A stretch of DNA of 32,437 bases from Clostridia bacterium (GTDB lineage Bacteria > Bacillota > Clostridia > Christensenellales > CAG-917), in assembly GCA_028710495.1 (NCBI GenBank), contig JAQUST010000002.1, forward strand, positions 97,577 to 130,013, written 5' to 3'. A program made the position numbers and the translations under genes. Positions 1 to 9,399 of this stretch are shown in pieces. Position 1 is the stretch's first letter. Every line of letters begins with the position of its first letter. The notes beneath the pieces were generated by a model. The model searched no databases. It was given only the letters and a program-made list of their open reading frames with translations, and had not been told where the DNA came from.

Positions 1-292
1 CAAACATATAAAGCGGGCCCAAAATAAGCGATTGAATTGTGTGACCATATTCGTGAACTGTTGTGGCGCGAATCCACTGTTCATCTCGAGTCCCGTTGAC
101 GAATATAAACATTCCGAGTGAAACTCCTCCAAATTTTCCGTTGTGGTAAACACAAATCGAGCCGTAATAATGCGTGCGTTTGCAGTAACGGTATTTTGCA
201 AGCAAAAACAATCCCAACAAGCTTTGCAAAATTCCCCAAGTCCATTGAATAACCACATATAAAAACATTTTTACATATTTCAATATTTTCAT
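1..292 (-). CDS. Partial membrane protein with HEYGH metal-binding motif
   Basis: An open frame of 97 codons starts at ATG 292 and runs off the left edge, so the C-terminus is missing. The N-terminus (about residues 7-34) is a hydrophobic, aromatic segment that looks like a membrane anchor. Near the cut end it reads HEYGHTIQS followed by LILGPLY. HExxH is the zinc-binding signature of metallopeptidases, and here it sits in a hydrophobic setting. A membrane metalloprotease-like role is inference; I do not recognise the family by name. No clear ribosome site precedes ATG 292, and ATG 268 is an alternative start. It is divergent from the ABC transporter gene at 537. Confidence 0.6.
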   Translation of the reverse strand, partial: MKILKYVKMFLYVVIQWTWGILQSLLGLFLLAKYRYCKRTHYYGSICVYHNGKFGGVSLGMFIFVNGTRDEQWIRATTVHEYGHTIQSLILGPLYMF

Positions 293-335
293 TGCTTTAG
301 TTTAGCATAAATATAACTTGAGTTCAAGGGTATTG

Positions 336-364
336 TTGACTTTCGAGCGCGATATTAGTATAAT
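336..364 (+). promoter_or_regulatory. Sigma-A-type promoter of the fused ABC transporter
   Basis: TTGACT (336-341) and TATAAT (359-364) are separated by exactly 17 bases. The predicted start near 371 leaves an AT-rich leader of about 165 bases before ATG 537, in which I see no strong hairpin or recognisable riboswitch. Confidence 0.75.
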
Positions 365-536
365 ATTTTTGTTCAGTGAAGTACAATTTAAGAATAATAT
401 ATCAATAATTTATTACCATTCGTTAATATTTTAATAAAAAATCAAAATAACACTTTGCAGTAACTTAAATATTTCTTATCGACGGGAATTTAACTAAATA
501 TATAGAGAATAATATTGAATAAAGAAGGACAAAACA

Positions 537-3305
537 ATGCTTCAACTTAAATCAATAACAAAAAATTATTTCGTCGCAGATATGAAAATACCCGCTCTAA
601 AGGGTATTGATGTCGCATTCCGCAAAAATGAATATGTTGCAATTCTAGGTCCTTCAGGTTGCGGTAAAACAACTTTGCTCAACATTGTTGGTGGTCTTGA
701 CAGCTACACTTCAGGCGACCTTTTGATAAATGGTCGTTCCACGAAAGAATTCAAATCCCGTGATTGGGATACGTATCGCAGTCGCAGAATAGGTTTTATT
801 TTTCAATCCTACAATCTTATTCAACACATCTCTGTTATTGCCAATGTTGAACTTGCGCTGACTATATCAGGGATTTCTCAAAATGAAAAACATGAGCGCG
901 CGCTCAAGGCATTGGAGCGCGTTGGACTTCCTGAACAAATAAGCAAAAAGCCGAATCAACTTTCGGGCGGACAAATGCAACGCGTCGCAATTGCGCGTGC
1001 AATAGTCAATAACCCCGAAATCATTTTGGCTGATGAACCTACAGGAGCACTTGACAGCACCACTTCAATTCAAGTGCTTGAGATTTTGGCAGATTTGGCG
1101 AAAGAAAGACTTGTAGTAATGGTGACTCACAACGCAGAACTTGCAAAACGCTTTAGCACAAGGACAATCAAACTATTAGATGGCGAAGTTGTCAGCGATT
1201 CAAATCCATACAATTCAAATGATTTAGAAAACGACATATCAAAACAACAATTCGATGCGAATGTAACCTTATCTGAAAATGTTGATTTACCAACTGAAAA
1301 GCCGCTTAATAATATCAAAATGAAAGATAAAGTTGCGGATGTTGCAATAAAGCGCAAAAAGAAACGCAGTTCAATGTCTATATTTACCGCGTTTTCATTG
1401 AGCGCGAAAAATCTCATCACGAAGAAATTTCGCACAATCCTGACTACCATTGCAGGTAGCATCGGTATTATTGGAATTGCTTTGGTGCTTTCAATATCAA
1501 ATGGATTTTCTCTGTTTATGTCAAATCTTGAACAAACCACACTTTCAAGTTTTCCAATCACTGTAAGCAGTATTTCAGTTGATGTATCTTCTGATGCTTT
1601 TAGTTCTCCTATTAGTGAAGGCGGAGAAGGAACTTATCCAGACACAAAATTGGTTATGCCTTATGTGCCCAAAAATCAAATGGGATATGTTACATTTCGC
1701 CCAAACTATATTACAGAATCTTATGTTGACTATGTGAAACAAATGGAATCAGAACATCCTGAGTGGCTTGCTAGTATCTCATACGCTCGCACCGTACAAA
1801 TGCATCTGCTAACAAACAAAGGAACATCTGCATCTCCTGAATATTCTCTTGTTGACACCACTTCTTTGAAGGCAACTTGGTGGCAAGAACTTTTGAGCGA
1901 AAATTTTCTTATGGACGAATACGATCTTCTTGATGGAGCATTTCCCACAGCAACAAATGAGATTGTGCTTATTGTCAACAACAAAAATGAACTGACTGTT
2001 GACACGCTGAAAACTTTAGGCTATGTTCCAAAACTTATTGCAGGCACATCAGACGAGTACGAACCATATTCATTTTCAGATTTTATTGGAGAGAATGGCG
2101 AAGGCGGAAAAGTTTTTAAGCTGATAAGAAACAACGACTATTATATTCAAAACGGAACAAATACTGATGACATTCCGCTTTATGAAGAGTTGAATTCATC
2201 TGATTTTGCCACAGCGTATGAAAATAGTGAAACCGAACTCAAAATAGTTGGAGTTATCCGTGTGAAGCAAGATGCTGAACTTGCTCTTTTGAGCTCAGGC
2301 ATTGGTTATCTCCCCTCTTTAACGGAACAAATTTTAGCCGATTGTGCCTCTTCCGATATTGTCAAGGCACAAAAAACTACCTACGTGGATGTTTTGGGAA
2401 ACGGATTGGATGAGTTCGAATTTGATTTTACTGCTGTTGACAGTTATATAGCTCAGATTGAAGAAGTCGATATTTCGCAACTTCCTTATTTTTACTACAA
2501 TATTTTGCATTTTATAGATGAAGAAGCTTACAATGATTTAAGTAGCAGACCATTCACTTTTGGTGAACTATATGATGATATTGCACAGCTTGACGAAACT
2601 CTGGATGATGATCCGGCAACTCCGATTGACAAAATGCTTATGCCTCTTGCTGATTACGGTTTTAATGTGCAAATGATAAAGAATTTTTTGAATGCGGATT
2701 ATGTGACTCGAATGAAAGAAATTGGAGCTGACACCATCCCGACAACAATAAGCATTTACCCCGCATCATTTGAAAGTAAAGCGCAAATTCGCAACTTTCT
2801 TGATTCGTACAATGATATGATGCAAAACGAAATTGAATATATCAAATATAATGACCTTGCCTCCACTATTTCCGCGTCAGTATCGCAAATGGTAAATATT
2901 ACTTCGTATGTCTTGATTGCTTTTGCCGCTATTTCGTTGTTTGTTTCATCGATTATGATTGGAATAATCACTTATATCTCAGTGCTTGAGCGCACAAAGG
3001 AAATTGGCATTTTACGAAGCCTTGGAGCAAGAAAACTCGATATTTCAAATGTCTTCAACGCAGAAACTCTAATAATAGGATTTGCTTCAGGTGTTGTGGG
3101 CGTTTTGCTTGCAGTCATTTTGAATTTCCCTATCAATATGATTATCACAAATTACGCGGGTTCAATGGTTCAAAATCTAGCTAGACTCAATCCTTGGCAC
3201 GGGATTGGTTTGGTTGCATTGAGTATGGTTCTCACTGTTATTTCAGGACTTATACCTGCATCACTTGCCGCAAAGCGTGACCCCGTTGTTGCCTTGAGAG
3301 CTTGA
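537..3305 (+). CDS. ABC transporter, ATPase fused to FtsX/MacB-type permease
   Basis: The 922-residue protein joins an ABC ATPase to a permease in one chain. The ATPase shows Walker A GPSGCGKT (38-45), signature LSGGQ (142-146), Walker B IILADE (162-167) and an H-loop near 198. A charged linker (about 215-290) leads to one membrane helix (about 300-325), a large extracytoplasmic domain (about 330-790) and three C-terminal helices. The end, [16 protein letters not shown], is typical of the MacB/FtsX (type VII ABC) superfamily. Such proteins work by transmembrane mechanotransmission, in lipoprotein handling or peptide and antibiotic export, and often do not pump through the membrane. The substrate here is unknown. 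Start ATG 537 follows AAGAAGGA. No two-component sensor is adjacent, unlike bacitracin-type BceAB systems. Confidence 0.88.
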   Translation: MLQLKSITKNYFVADMKIPALKGIDVAFRKNEYVAILGPSGCGKTTLLNIVGGLDSYTSGDLLINGRSTKEFKSRDWDTYRSRRIGFIFQSYNLIQHISVIANVELALTISGISQNEKHERALKALERVGLPEQISKKPNQLSGGQMQRVAIARAIVNNPEIILADEPTGALDSTTSIQVLEILADLAKERLVVMVTHNAELAKRFSTRTIKLLDGEVVSDSNPYNSNDLENDISKQQFDANVTLSENVDLPTEKPLNNIKMKDKVADVAIKRKKKRSSMSIFTAFSLSAKNLITKKFRTILTTIAGSIGIIGIALVLSISNGFSLFMSNLEQTTLSSFPITVSSISVDVSSDAFSSPISEGGEGTYPDTKLVMPYVPKNQMGYVTFRPNYITESYVDYVKQMESEHPEWLASISYARTVQMHLLTNKGTSASPEYSLVDTTSLKATWWQELLSENFLMDEYDLLDGAFPTATNEIVLIVNNKNELTVDTLKTLGYVPKLIAGTSDEYEPYSFSDFIGENGEGGKVFKLIRNNDYYIQNGTNTDDIPLYEELNSSDFATAYENSETELKIVGVIRVKQDAELALLSSGIGYLPSLTEQILADCASSDIVKAQKTTYVDVLGNGLDEFEFDFTAVDSYIAQIEEVDISQLPYFYYNILHFIDEEAYNDLSSRPFTFGELYDDIAQLDETLDDDPATPIDKMLMPLADYGFNVQMIKNFLNADYVTRMKEIGADTIPTTISIYPASFESKAQIRNFLDSYNDMMQNEIEYIKYNDLASTISASVSQMVNITSYVLIAFAAISLFVSSIMIGIITYISVLERTKEIGILRSLGARKLDISNVFNAETLIIGFASGVVGVLLAVILNFPINMIITNYAGSMVQNLARLNPWHGIGLVALSMVLTVISGLIPASLAAKRDPVVALRA

Positions 3306-3355
3306 TTATTAAGATATATATAGACCATTTTGTTTTTTGTTTGATTTCTGCATTT

Positions 3356-3443
3356 GGTTCTGACTGCTTTAATCTGCTTTTGTTTTAATCTGTAAATGTG
3401 GTTCTGACTGCTTTAATTTGCTTTTGTTTTGATTTATGTTTAT
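3356..3443. repeat. 44-base direct repeat, two copies
   Basis: Copies at 3356-3399 and 3400-3443 share the core GGTTCTGACTGCTTTAAT followed by TGCTTTTGTTTT. A partial, more diverged third copy precedes them from about 3328. They lie between the ABC transporter stop and its likely terminator. The unit is not seen elsewhere in the window. Confidence 0.8.
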
Positions 3444-3490
3444 TTTGGTAGGAAATAATTAGTTTATATACGGTTTTGATTGTTTCAAAG

Positions 3491-3531
3491 AACTCCCCCT
3501 TTTTCTGAAAATAAAAAAGAGGAGTTTTTTT
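3491..3531 (+). terminator. Intrinsic terminator downstream of the ABC transporter
   Basis: AACTCCCC-CTTTTT pairs with AAAAAAGAGGAGTT, and a run of seven T follows (3525-3531). It separates the ABC transporter from the metal-response unit. Confidence 0.75.
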
Positions 3532-3542
3532 GTGGAAAATTA

Positions 3543-3571
3543 TTGACATATTTTTATTTTGGTAATATTAT
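3543..3571 (+). promoter_or_regulatory. Promoter of the metal-sensor gene
   Basis: TTGACA (3543-3548, perfect -35) and TATTAT (3566-3571) are separated by 17 bases. The -10 lies inside the left arm of the palindrome at 3564-3595, so repressor binding would block polymerase directly. Confidence 0.85.
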
Positions 3572-3595
3572 ATGAATAGATGTTCATATAATATT
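3564..3595. promoter_or_regulatory. ArsR/SmtB-family operator (perfect palindrome)
   Basis: Two perfect 13-base arms, AATATTATATGAA and TTCATATAATATT, flank the six bases TAGATG. The core ATGAA-N6-TTCAT matches the known 12-2-12 operator of SmtB/CadC/ZiaR-type repressors. It covers the -10 box and the likely transcription start of the sensor gene, which implies autorepression relieved by metal. Confidence 0.88.
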
Positions 3596-3606
3596 GTGAG
3601 GTGCTT

Positions 3607-3978
3607 ATGTCTGAAATAAAAACTAATACCCAAAATCAAACCAATCATTGTTGTTGCATTCATGATGACATCGTTCAGAGTGTAGCAAAAAATCTCAATA
3701 CCAATGAGGAACTAACAAGTTCAGCAGAGCTATTTTCAGTATTCGCGGATTTCACAAGACTAAAGATTGTCAACGCTTTACTTTTGCACGAAATGTGCGT
3801 TTGTGATATTGCAACTCTGCTCAAAATGTCGCATTCCTCAATATCCCATCAGCTTTCTGTTTTGAAATTATCGCATATTGTTAGTGCAAGGAAAGACGGA
3901 AAAGTAAAATACTATTCTTTGTCAGATGAACACATCTCCGAATTGTTCAAACTTGCTTTGGAACATATAAATGAATAA
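3607..3978 (+). CDS. cadC: CadC/SmtB-type metal-sensing repressor (ArsR family)
   Basis: This 123-residue winged-helix repressor should release its operator on binding Zn, Cd or Pb. Both known metal sites of the family are visible. The alpha-3N site is the N-terminal CCC (15-17) with CVC (64-66) in the CadC-like context HEMCVCDI. The alpha-5 site is D107-x-H109 with H120-x2-E123, matching the SmtB spacing exactly. The recognition helix is near SHSSISHQLSVL. ATG 3607 is preferred over GTG 3601 because GAGG (3598-3601) sits five bases upstream of it. The P-type ATPase follows after 188 bases with no terminator seen, so the two are probably co-transcribed. Family certain; exact metal inferred. 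Confidence 0.9.
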   Translation: MSEIKTNTQNQTNHCCCIHDDIVQSVAKNLNTNEELTSSAELFSVFADFTRLKIVNALLLHEMCVCDIATLLKMSHSSISHQLSVLKLSHIVSARKDGKVKYYSLSDEHISELFKLALEHINE

Positions 3979-4166
3979 TCGATTTTAGAATGCTTCGGAG
4001 GTCATTCAAAAACAAGTAATTTTATTAAGAACAACAAAACAATCGATTCGATGAAATAAACGATCAATTTCAGTGACTTGCAGTATATTTAATTATGCAA
4101 ATTGCAGCAAGTAGTAAAAACCTAATTCAATGCGAAGTTTTTCGTCATTGAAATAAAATAAAAACT

Positions 4167-6263
4167 ATGAAAACATACGAATATAAAATAGAGGGATTGG
4201 ACTGCGCGATGTGCGCACAATCAATACAAAAAAAGTTGCAACAACAAGAATGGGTGGAAAGCGTGGCCGTCAACTTTACGATTTCGAAAATATCATTGTC
4301 GACACCGCGTGAAGACGATGTTTTTGACAATGTCAAAGAAATAGTTGCTCGAGTTGAACCCGATGCGACAATACACAAAATAAATCAAAAAATTGATGAT
4401 ATAAAGAGAAAATCGTTTTGGAAGCGCAACTGGTTCTTCTTGTCTTTTCTTACAGGAACAATTATTGGTACAGTCGGAATATTGCTTGGCTACTTAACAA
4501 ATTTGAAAATATTAAGTTTGGTTTTGATGTGCATTGGAGCTGGACTTATGGTGATAAAAACTGCCGAACGCGCGGTTTTAAAAGCTGTCAAAAATCATTC
4601 AATAGATGAAAATTTGCTTGTGACAATATCTGTTGTGGGAGCTATAGCGATAGGGTCGAGTATGGAAGGACTAATGGTCATTTTCCTGTACCAAATCGGC
4701 AAATTTTTGGAAGCACGTGCTGTTGAGAAAACACGAAAAGATTTGGACAGCCTACTCAAAGTTAAGCCTTCAACAGTCAGATTGCAAACAGAAAAAGGAA
4801 TTGCTGAAGTCTCACCATCCACTGTTCCTGTTGGCTCAACAATTGTGGTTTATGCAGGAGACATTGTTGCGCTTGACGGAATAATTATCGCTGGATCTGC
4901 ATCTTTGAATATGAGCAGTCTTACAGGAGAAAGTTCCCCTGTTGCGATATCAGAAGGTGAACAAGTTATGTCCGGGTCAATAAACCTTGACGGCGTTTTG
5001 ACCATAAAAACAACCTCAACTGATACCGACAGCACCATAACAAAAATAATGAATCTAGTGGAAACCGCGGCAGAACGCAAAGCGAAAACCGAGACGATAG
5101 TGAGTCGTGGTGCTCGCTACTACACACCAATAGTTATTTTCATTGCCATATTCGTTGGCTTGATGTTTGGTTTTGTCGGAAAAATCGGAGTTAATGAAAG
5201 CATATATCGCGGAATGATTTTTCTTGTTATCTCGTGTCCTTGCGCAATAGCAATTTCAGTACCGCTCTCCTATTTTTCTGGTATTGGCAATGCTTCAAAA
5301 AAAGGAATATTGGTCAAGGGCTCAAACTATCTTGATGCAGTCGCGAACTTGAAAGCTGTTGTATTTGACAAAACAGGAACTTTGACTACGGGAGAATTTT
5401 TGGTCACAAAAATTGAAACACTTGACAATGCGATGAGCGAACAAGATGTTTTGCAGCTTGCCTCAATCGGTGAGCAGAATTCCACGCACCCTATTGCCAA
5501 AGCTATTGTGAGTCACTATATCGAACAGCAAAATAAAAACGGAAATGTCTTCAACGAACTTACTGATAAAGCGACATCAGTCACTGAACTCGCAGGGCGC
5601 GGACTTTCGTTCAAACTTAGCGGAAAAAACGTTTTTGTTGGACGCGGGCAAAGTGAAAGTGACTCCACTGTGGTTGATGTTGAAATCGACAACAGTGTCG
5701 TTGGTCGAATATACTTGCGTGATCAAATAAAAACCAATGCAAAAGAAACGATTGCATATTTCAAGAATAAGGGTATTGAGTCTTATATGTTCACTGGCGA
5801 CAATAAAGCAGTCGCAAAATCTGTTGCTGCAGAAATCGGGATAGAAAACGTGGAAGCAGAAATGTTGCCTATGAACAAATTTTCAAAGCTTGAAGCGGTG
5901 CTTGACAAAATGCACAAAAATGAAATGTGTGCTTTTGTTGGAGACGGAATAAACGATGCGCCAGTTCTCACTCGTGCGGACATCGGAATTGCAATGGGCT
6001 TGTCAGGTTCAACAGCCACAATAGACACCGCAGATGTTGTGCTAATGAATGATGACCTCAAAAAACTGACAACTTTGCATAAGCTTTCTAAATTTACAAA
6101 ACTGATTGTTGCCCAAAATTTAATTTTCGCACTTGGAGTAAAATTTTTGTTTATGATTTTGGGGACAATAGGTATAACAGGAATGGCTTGGGCGGTGGTC
6201 GCTGATGTTGGATTGACTCTATGCACAATTTTTAATAGCATCCGTGTGCTTAAACTCAAATAA
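4167..6263 (+). CDS. cadA: Zn/Cd/Pb-exporting P1B-type ATPase
   Basis: The 698-residue ATP-driven metal exporter has an N-terminal heavy-metal-associated domain with C13-x-x-C16 (LDCAMC). It also shows TGES (253-256, actuator), the membrane CPC metal site (357-359), the phosphorylated aspartate in DKTGT (401-405), HP (441-442), TGDN (543-546) and GDGINDAP (592-599). In the last membrane helices, K659 and D680 (VKFLF..., VVADVG) are the residues that mark Zn/Cd/Pb transporters (P1B-2) rather than copper pumps. With the CadC-like gene upstream, the job is resistance to or homeostasis of divalent soft metals. No clear ribosome site precedes ATG 4167, which is unusual for this window; the motif order still supports this start. 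Confidence 0.93.
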   Translation: MKTYEYKIEGLDCAMCAQSIQKKLQQQEWVESVAVNFTISKISLSTPREDDVFDNVKEIVARVEPDATIHKINQKIDDIKRKSFWKRNWFFLSFLTGTIIGTVGILLGYLTNLKILSLVLMCIGAGLMVIKTAERAVLKAVKNHSIDENLLVTISVVGAIAIGSSMEGLMVIFLYQIGKFLEARAVEKTRKDLDSLLKVKPSTVRLQTEKGIAEVSPSTVPVGSTIVVYAGDIVALDGIIIAGSASLNMSSLTGESSPVAISEGEQVMSGSINLDGVLTIKTTSTDTDSTITKIMNLVETAAERKAKTETIVSRGARYYTPIVIFIAIFVGLMFGFVGKIGVNESIYRGMIFLVISCPCAIAISVPLSYFSGIGNASKKGILVKGSNYLDAVANLKAVVFDKTGTLTTGEFLVTKIETLDNAMSEQDVLQLASIGEQNSTHPIAKAIVSHYIEQQNKNGNVFNELTDKATSVTELAGRGLSFKLSGKNVFVGRGQSESDSTVVDVEIDNSVVGRIYLRDQIKTNAKETIAYFKNKGIESYMFTGDNKAVAKSVAAEIGIENVEAEMLPMNKFSKLEAVLDKMHKNEMCAFVGDGINDAPVLTRADIGIAMGLSGSTATIDTADVVLMNDDLKKLTTLHKLSKFTKLIVAQNLIFALGVKFLFMILGTIGITGMAWAVVADVGLTLCTIFNSIRVLKLK

Positions 6264-6351
6264 GATTACTAGAATAATCTATAACAATAGATTTTGAGTA
6301 TTGTTTGAAAAAGCACTAAAAAGTTTGTTGTTTTTATATAAATATTATAAA

Positions 6352-6391
6352 AACACTAAAACACCTCGCAAATGCGAGGTGTTTTAGTGTT
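6352..6391. terminator. Bidirectional terminator between cadA and lysC
   Basis: A perfect 19-base-pair stem (left arm AACACTAAAACACCTCGCA) has a loop of only two bases, AA. It lies between the converging cadA and aspartate kinase genes. The A/T-rich ends of the stem supply U residues in either direction. Confidence 0.85.
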
Positions 6392-6448
6392 AATTTTATT
6401 AGATTAAATTGATTATTTCGCTATTTAATACAACAGCTTCAGCGTAGA

Positions 6449-6569
6449 TTTCAATCCACTCATCATCGATTTCGACTCATTCTGCGTAGTTTCAATTTAT
6501 TCTGTGTCGTTTCAATTTATTCTGAGTCGTTTCAACTTATTATGAGTAGTTTCAATTTATTCTGCATTT
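6449..6569. repeat. 20-base tandem repeat, about six copies
   Basis: Units start at 6449, 6470, 6490, 6510, 6530 and 6550. The consensus is TTTCAATTTATTCTGAGTCG; inner copies differ at one to four positions and the outer ones decay. The array lies just beyond the 3' end of aspartate kinase. There are no spacers, so it is not a CRISPR array. Confidence 0.9.
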
Positions 6570-6580
6570 AATTCAAATCA

Positions 6581-7888
6581 TTAACCTTTGAATGCATAAT
6601 ATATCGCATTGATTGCGCTTTCATAATCCTGTGTGTCTACACCGACAATAATGTTCAATTCGCTCGAACCCTGGTCAATCATTCGAATATTGATTTTAGC
6701 CTTAGCAAGCGCGCTAAATAGAGTTGAAGCAGTGCCTTGTCTTGCTGCCATATTGCGTCCGACAGTGGCGATAAGAGAAATACCGCTGTGCAGTTCCACA
6801 TTGTCAGCATTGACGGATTCTCTCACTTTCTCAACAACCTTTTGCATTTTATTCTTAATGAGGTCATCACTCACGACAACGCACAAAGTATCAATGCCTG
6901 AAGGCATATGCTCAAACGAAATATTTTCATATTCCAAAACGCTTAGCACCTTTCGGCAGAAACCAACCTCCGCATTCATCATCGATTTTTCTACCAAAAT
7001 AATAGTGAAGCCTTTTTTGCCGGCAATACCCGTGATAATGTTTGTGTTGTCAGATACTTTGTCATCCGGAACAATCATAGTCCCCTTATGACTTGGCTCG
7101 AATGTGTTTTTAATATTGATTGGAATTCCCACGCTACGCACAGGAAAAATTGATTCTGGGTGCAACACATTTGCGCCCATATAGGCGAGTTCTCGAAGTT
7201 CACGATAACTCAAGAATTCAATGTTTGCGGGATTTTCAACAATGCGTGGGTCGGCAGACATAAAGCCGTTGACATCAGTCCAGTTTTCATATATGCGGGC
7301 ATCTGCCGCACGCGCTACAACTGCACCTGATATGTCAGAGCCACCGCGAGAGAAAGTTTTGATTTCTCCCTCAGCATTACTTCCGTAAAATCCAGGAATG
7401 ACAGCATATGGATGTTCAGCTAAGGTCGTTTTCAACAAGTCCAAAGAATAGTGAAATTGAAATCTTTCATCGCTGAATTTGAAAAATTCCGCCGCATCCA
7501 AAAAGTCATAACCGATTTTTTTTGCGAGCACTTTGGCTGCCAAATATTCACCACGCGAAGCAGCATAATCTGGAGTCACTGAAGCATTGATATTCTTCTC
7601 AATTTGCTCAAAATCTTCACTCAAATCCAAATCGATATTTAAGCCTTCAATTATTTCCTCAAAACGGGTGCGGATAATAGCAAATGATTTTGAACAATTT
7701 CCACATTCCGCCGCTTCATCAAAGCACTTATACAAAAGATCGGTGACCTTGGTGTCGTCTTTTTCCCTTTTTCCAGGAGCAGAAACGACAACATATTTCC
7801 TTTCTTTGTCGGCAAGTACAATATCGGCAACCTTACTGATTGTCGATGAATTTGCCATCGAAGTTCCCCCGAACTTACAAACTAACAT
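6581..7888 (-). CDS. lysC: Aspartate kinase
   Basis: The 435-residue enzyme phosphorylates L-aspartate, the first step towards lysine, threonine and methionine. The N-terminal nucleotide motif KFGGTSM is at 5-11, and the substrate loop contains RGGSDISGA. The C-terminal part carries two ACT-type regulatory segments (for example ATVGRNMAARQGTASTLFSALAKAKINIRMIDQGSSE shown here only as a region near residues 380-420), implying feedback control. ATG 7888 is chosen over an upstream ATG at 7909 because AAGGAAGG lies just before it and the protein then begins MLVCKFGG, as in the family. It is about 100 bases downstream of the DUF1015 gene on the same strand. Homoserine dehydrogenase is 20 kb away; no dapA or asd is present. 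Confidence 0.93.
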   Translation of the reverse strand: MLVCKFGGTSMANSSTISKVADIVLADKERKYVVVSAPGKREKDDTKVTDLLYKCFDEAAECGNCSKSFAIIRTRFEEIIEGLNIDLDLSEDFEQIEKNINASVTPDYAASRGEYLAAKVLAKKIGYDFLDAAEFFKFSDERFQFHYSLDLLKTTLAEHPYAVIPGFYGSNAEGEIKTFSRGGSDISGAVVARAADARIYENWTDVNGFMSADPRIVENPANIEFLSYRELRELAYMGANVLHPESIFPVRSVGIPINIKNTFEPSHKGTMIVPDDKVSDNTNIITGIAGKKGFTIILVEKSMMNAEVGFCRKVLSVLEYENISFEHMPSGIDTLCVVVSDDLIKNKMQKVVEKVRESVNADNVELHSGISLIATVGRNMAARQGTASTLFSALAKAKINIRMIDQGSSELNIIVGVDTQDYESAINAIYYAFKG

Positions 7889-7987
7889 AGCTTCCTTCCT
7901 TTTGCGCAAAGCGCTAAACTTTTATATTCGCAAAATGCGATTTTCTTTTGTATATTCCCTAAACAAAACAAAGTTGTGTCAACAAAT

Positions 7988-9214
7988 TTATATTTTCTTT
8001 GCTTCAAAATAATATCTCTTTTCCTCTGCCTCACCCATTGAAAAAGACTTTTTGCAAAGCGCGCCGTGGTCAAGCACATACTGAAACAAATCCGCTTTGT
8101 CTATTGCCGGCATTTTGATTGCCACTGCTTTTGCTTCGCTTGCAACCGCCAACAAATTTTCCTCTCCGTGAATATAGTCAACACTAGTTCCTTTGTGCGA
8201 TTTTACATAATCAGCAACAATCTTTTCAATTTCTGCTATTGCTTGCGGTGTTGATATCGGCATATCTAACACTGTTACGACCTTATCATATTCAATTTCG
8301 AGTTTTCCTGTTCCTGACAACTTCTGCGAAAGCTCAACAATCAAATCTTCTTTTGCACCGAATACACAACGGTGAATTGGTTCAAATTCAATTCCGTCAC
8401 AATGAAGGTTTTCTATTTCACACAATGCATATCTTGCAGGATGATTTTGTTTTTCAGACTCTGACAGTGTCGGTTTTATAATTTCCCAATGAGCTTTTGC
8501 CGTTGCTAAAGAATGATTTCCGTCTCCAACTGCAAAAACAAAATTTGTTACTTTTCCATACTTTTCTATTTGCAGGTCGGTGTCTTCAAGTCTTCTGAAC
8601 GCATCTATCACTTTATTTGAATCGATAGCAAAGCCTCTCAAGTGTCCACCTTCCATATTCAAATCGAAATCATAAAGCTTTGTGAGTTGCTCACGATTTT
8701 CAAACAAGTCTTCAATTATAGCTTCTTCTCTGTCATCAATAAGTAAAATAATATGAGGAAGTTCAATCGGTGCTCCACTTCTTATCTTTAGACGAGGGGG
8801 AATTCGGTCTTCAACAACACCCTCTGTCGAGCGAATTGGGCTCTCTTTTGAACCGTCATAAATAAAATCATCTAAGTCAACATTTGCAACAATACCTATA
8901 CTCTTTTTGCCGTACTTTGTGTCGCGTTCAACCAAAACGAATTTATTGTCCATTTGTTTGAAAACATTATTTTTTATATAACTGTGCATTTTCTGCTTTA
9001 TATTTTCAATTCTGGCATCACTGTCACCGTCTTCAAGATATACTTCTGGAAATATCAAACGGAGCGTGCTGGGCTCATCGCCCACAAACTCATCAAGTTT
9101 TTTCCAATATGCGCGTTGTGAAGTGAATTGGTCACAAGATACGACAGACCATTTGGTTTTGTCAATGTTGTCGCGTGGCAGTAAAATTGGCATAGTTTTT
9201 AAGGTATTGTTCAT
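7988..9214 (-). CDS. DUF1015 family protein
   Basis: The 408-residue soluble protein matches DUF1015 (COG4198) by its overall pattern: an N-terminal section starting PRDNID...SCDQFTSQ, the element YIKNNVFKQ, and the conserved motif GDGNHSLATAK near residue 230. The motif's D, N and H look like a catalytic or phosphate-binding cluster, but the biochemical role is not established to my knowledge. From memory, relatives in clostridia often sit beside serine-biosynthesis genes; here the downstream neighbour is aspartate kinase. ATG 9214 follows AAGGAA by about ten bases. A tandem repeat array fills the gap to cdaA upstream. Confidence 0.75.
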   Translation of the reverse strand: MNNTLKTMPILLPRDNIDKTKWSVVSCDQFTSQRAYWKKLDEFVGDEPSTLRLIFPEVYLEDGDSDARIENIKQKMHSYIKNNVFKQMDNKFVLVERDTKYGKKSIGIVANVDLDDFIYDGSKESPIRSTEGVVEDRIPPRLKIRSGAPIELPHIILLIDDREEAIIEDLFENREQLTKLYDFDLNMEGGHLRGFAIDSNKVIDAFRRLEDTDLQIEKYGKVTNFVFAVGDGNHSLATAKAHWEIIKPTLSESEKQNHPARYALCEIENLHCDGIEFEPIHRCVFGAKEDLIVELSQKLSGTGKLEIEYDKVVTVLDMPISTPQAIAEIEKIVADYVKSHKGTSVDYIHGEENLLAVASEAKAVAIKMPAIDKADLFQYVLDHGALCKKSFSMGEAEEKRYYFEAKKI

Positions 9215-9243
9215 CTTTTATGTATTCCTTTTGAAATCTTATG

Positions 9244-9360
9244 TTCTGTTTGAGTTCTAATTGAGTTCCACCCGCATTCTGTTTGAGTTCGAATTGAGTT
9301 CTACCCGAATTCTAATTGATTTCCATTCGAATTCTGTTTGAGTTCTAATTGAGTTGAATA
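9244..9360. repeat. 33-base tandem repeat with 11-base sub-period
   Basis: Units lie at 9244-9276, 9277-9309, 9310-9331 (lacking one 11-mer) and 9332-9360. Each 33-mer is three 11-mers beginning TTC: TTCTGTTTGAG, TTCTAATTGAG and TTCCACCCGCA or close variants. About ten consecutive 11-mers can be read. The array sits between the cdaA stop and the DUF1015 start, upstream of the latter. Confidence 0.9.
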
Positions 9361-9399
9361 AGTATGTTTTTTGAGTTCTTATTTTGGTAAACAGTATTT

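Noticed and set aside
1127-1561. 144-codon minus-strand frame inside the ABC transporter
   Set aside because: It is antisense to the ATPase/linker coding region; no ribosome site or recognisable domain.
5783-6259. 158-codon minus-strand frame within cadA
   Set aside because: It is antisense to the P-type ATPase hinge motif GDGINDAP and the last helices; a shadow frame.
6449-6569. CRISPR array
   Set aside because: The units are contiguous 20-mers with no unique spacers, and no cas gene is present.
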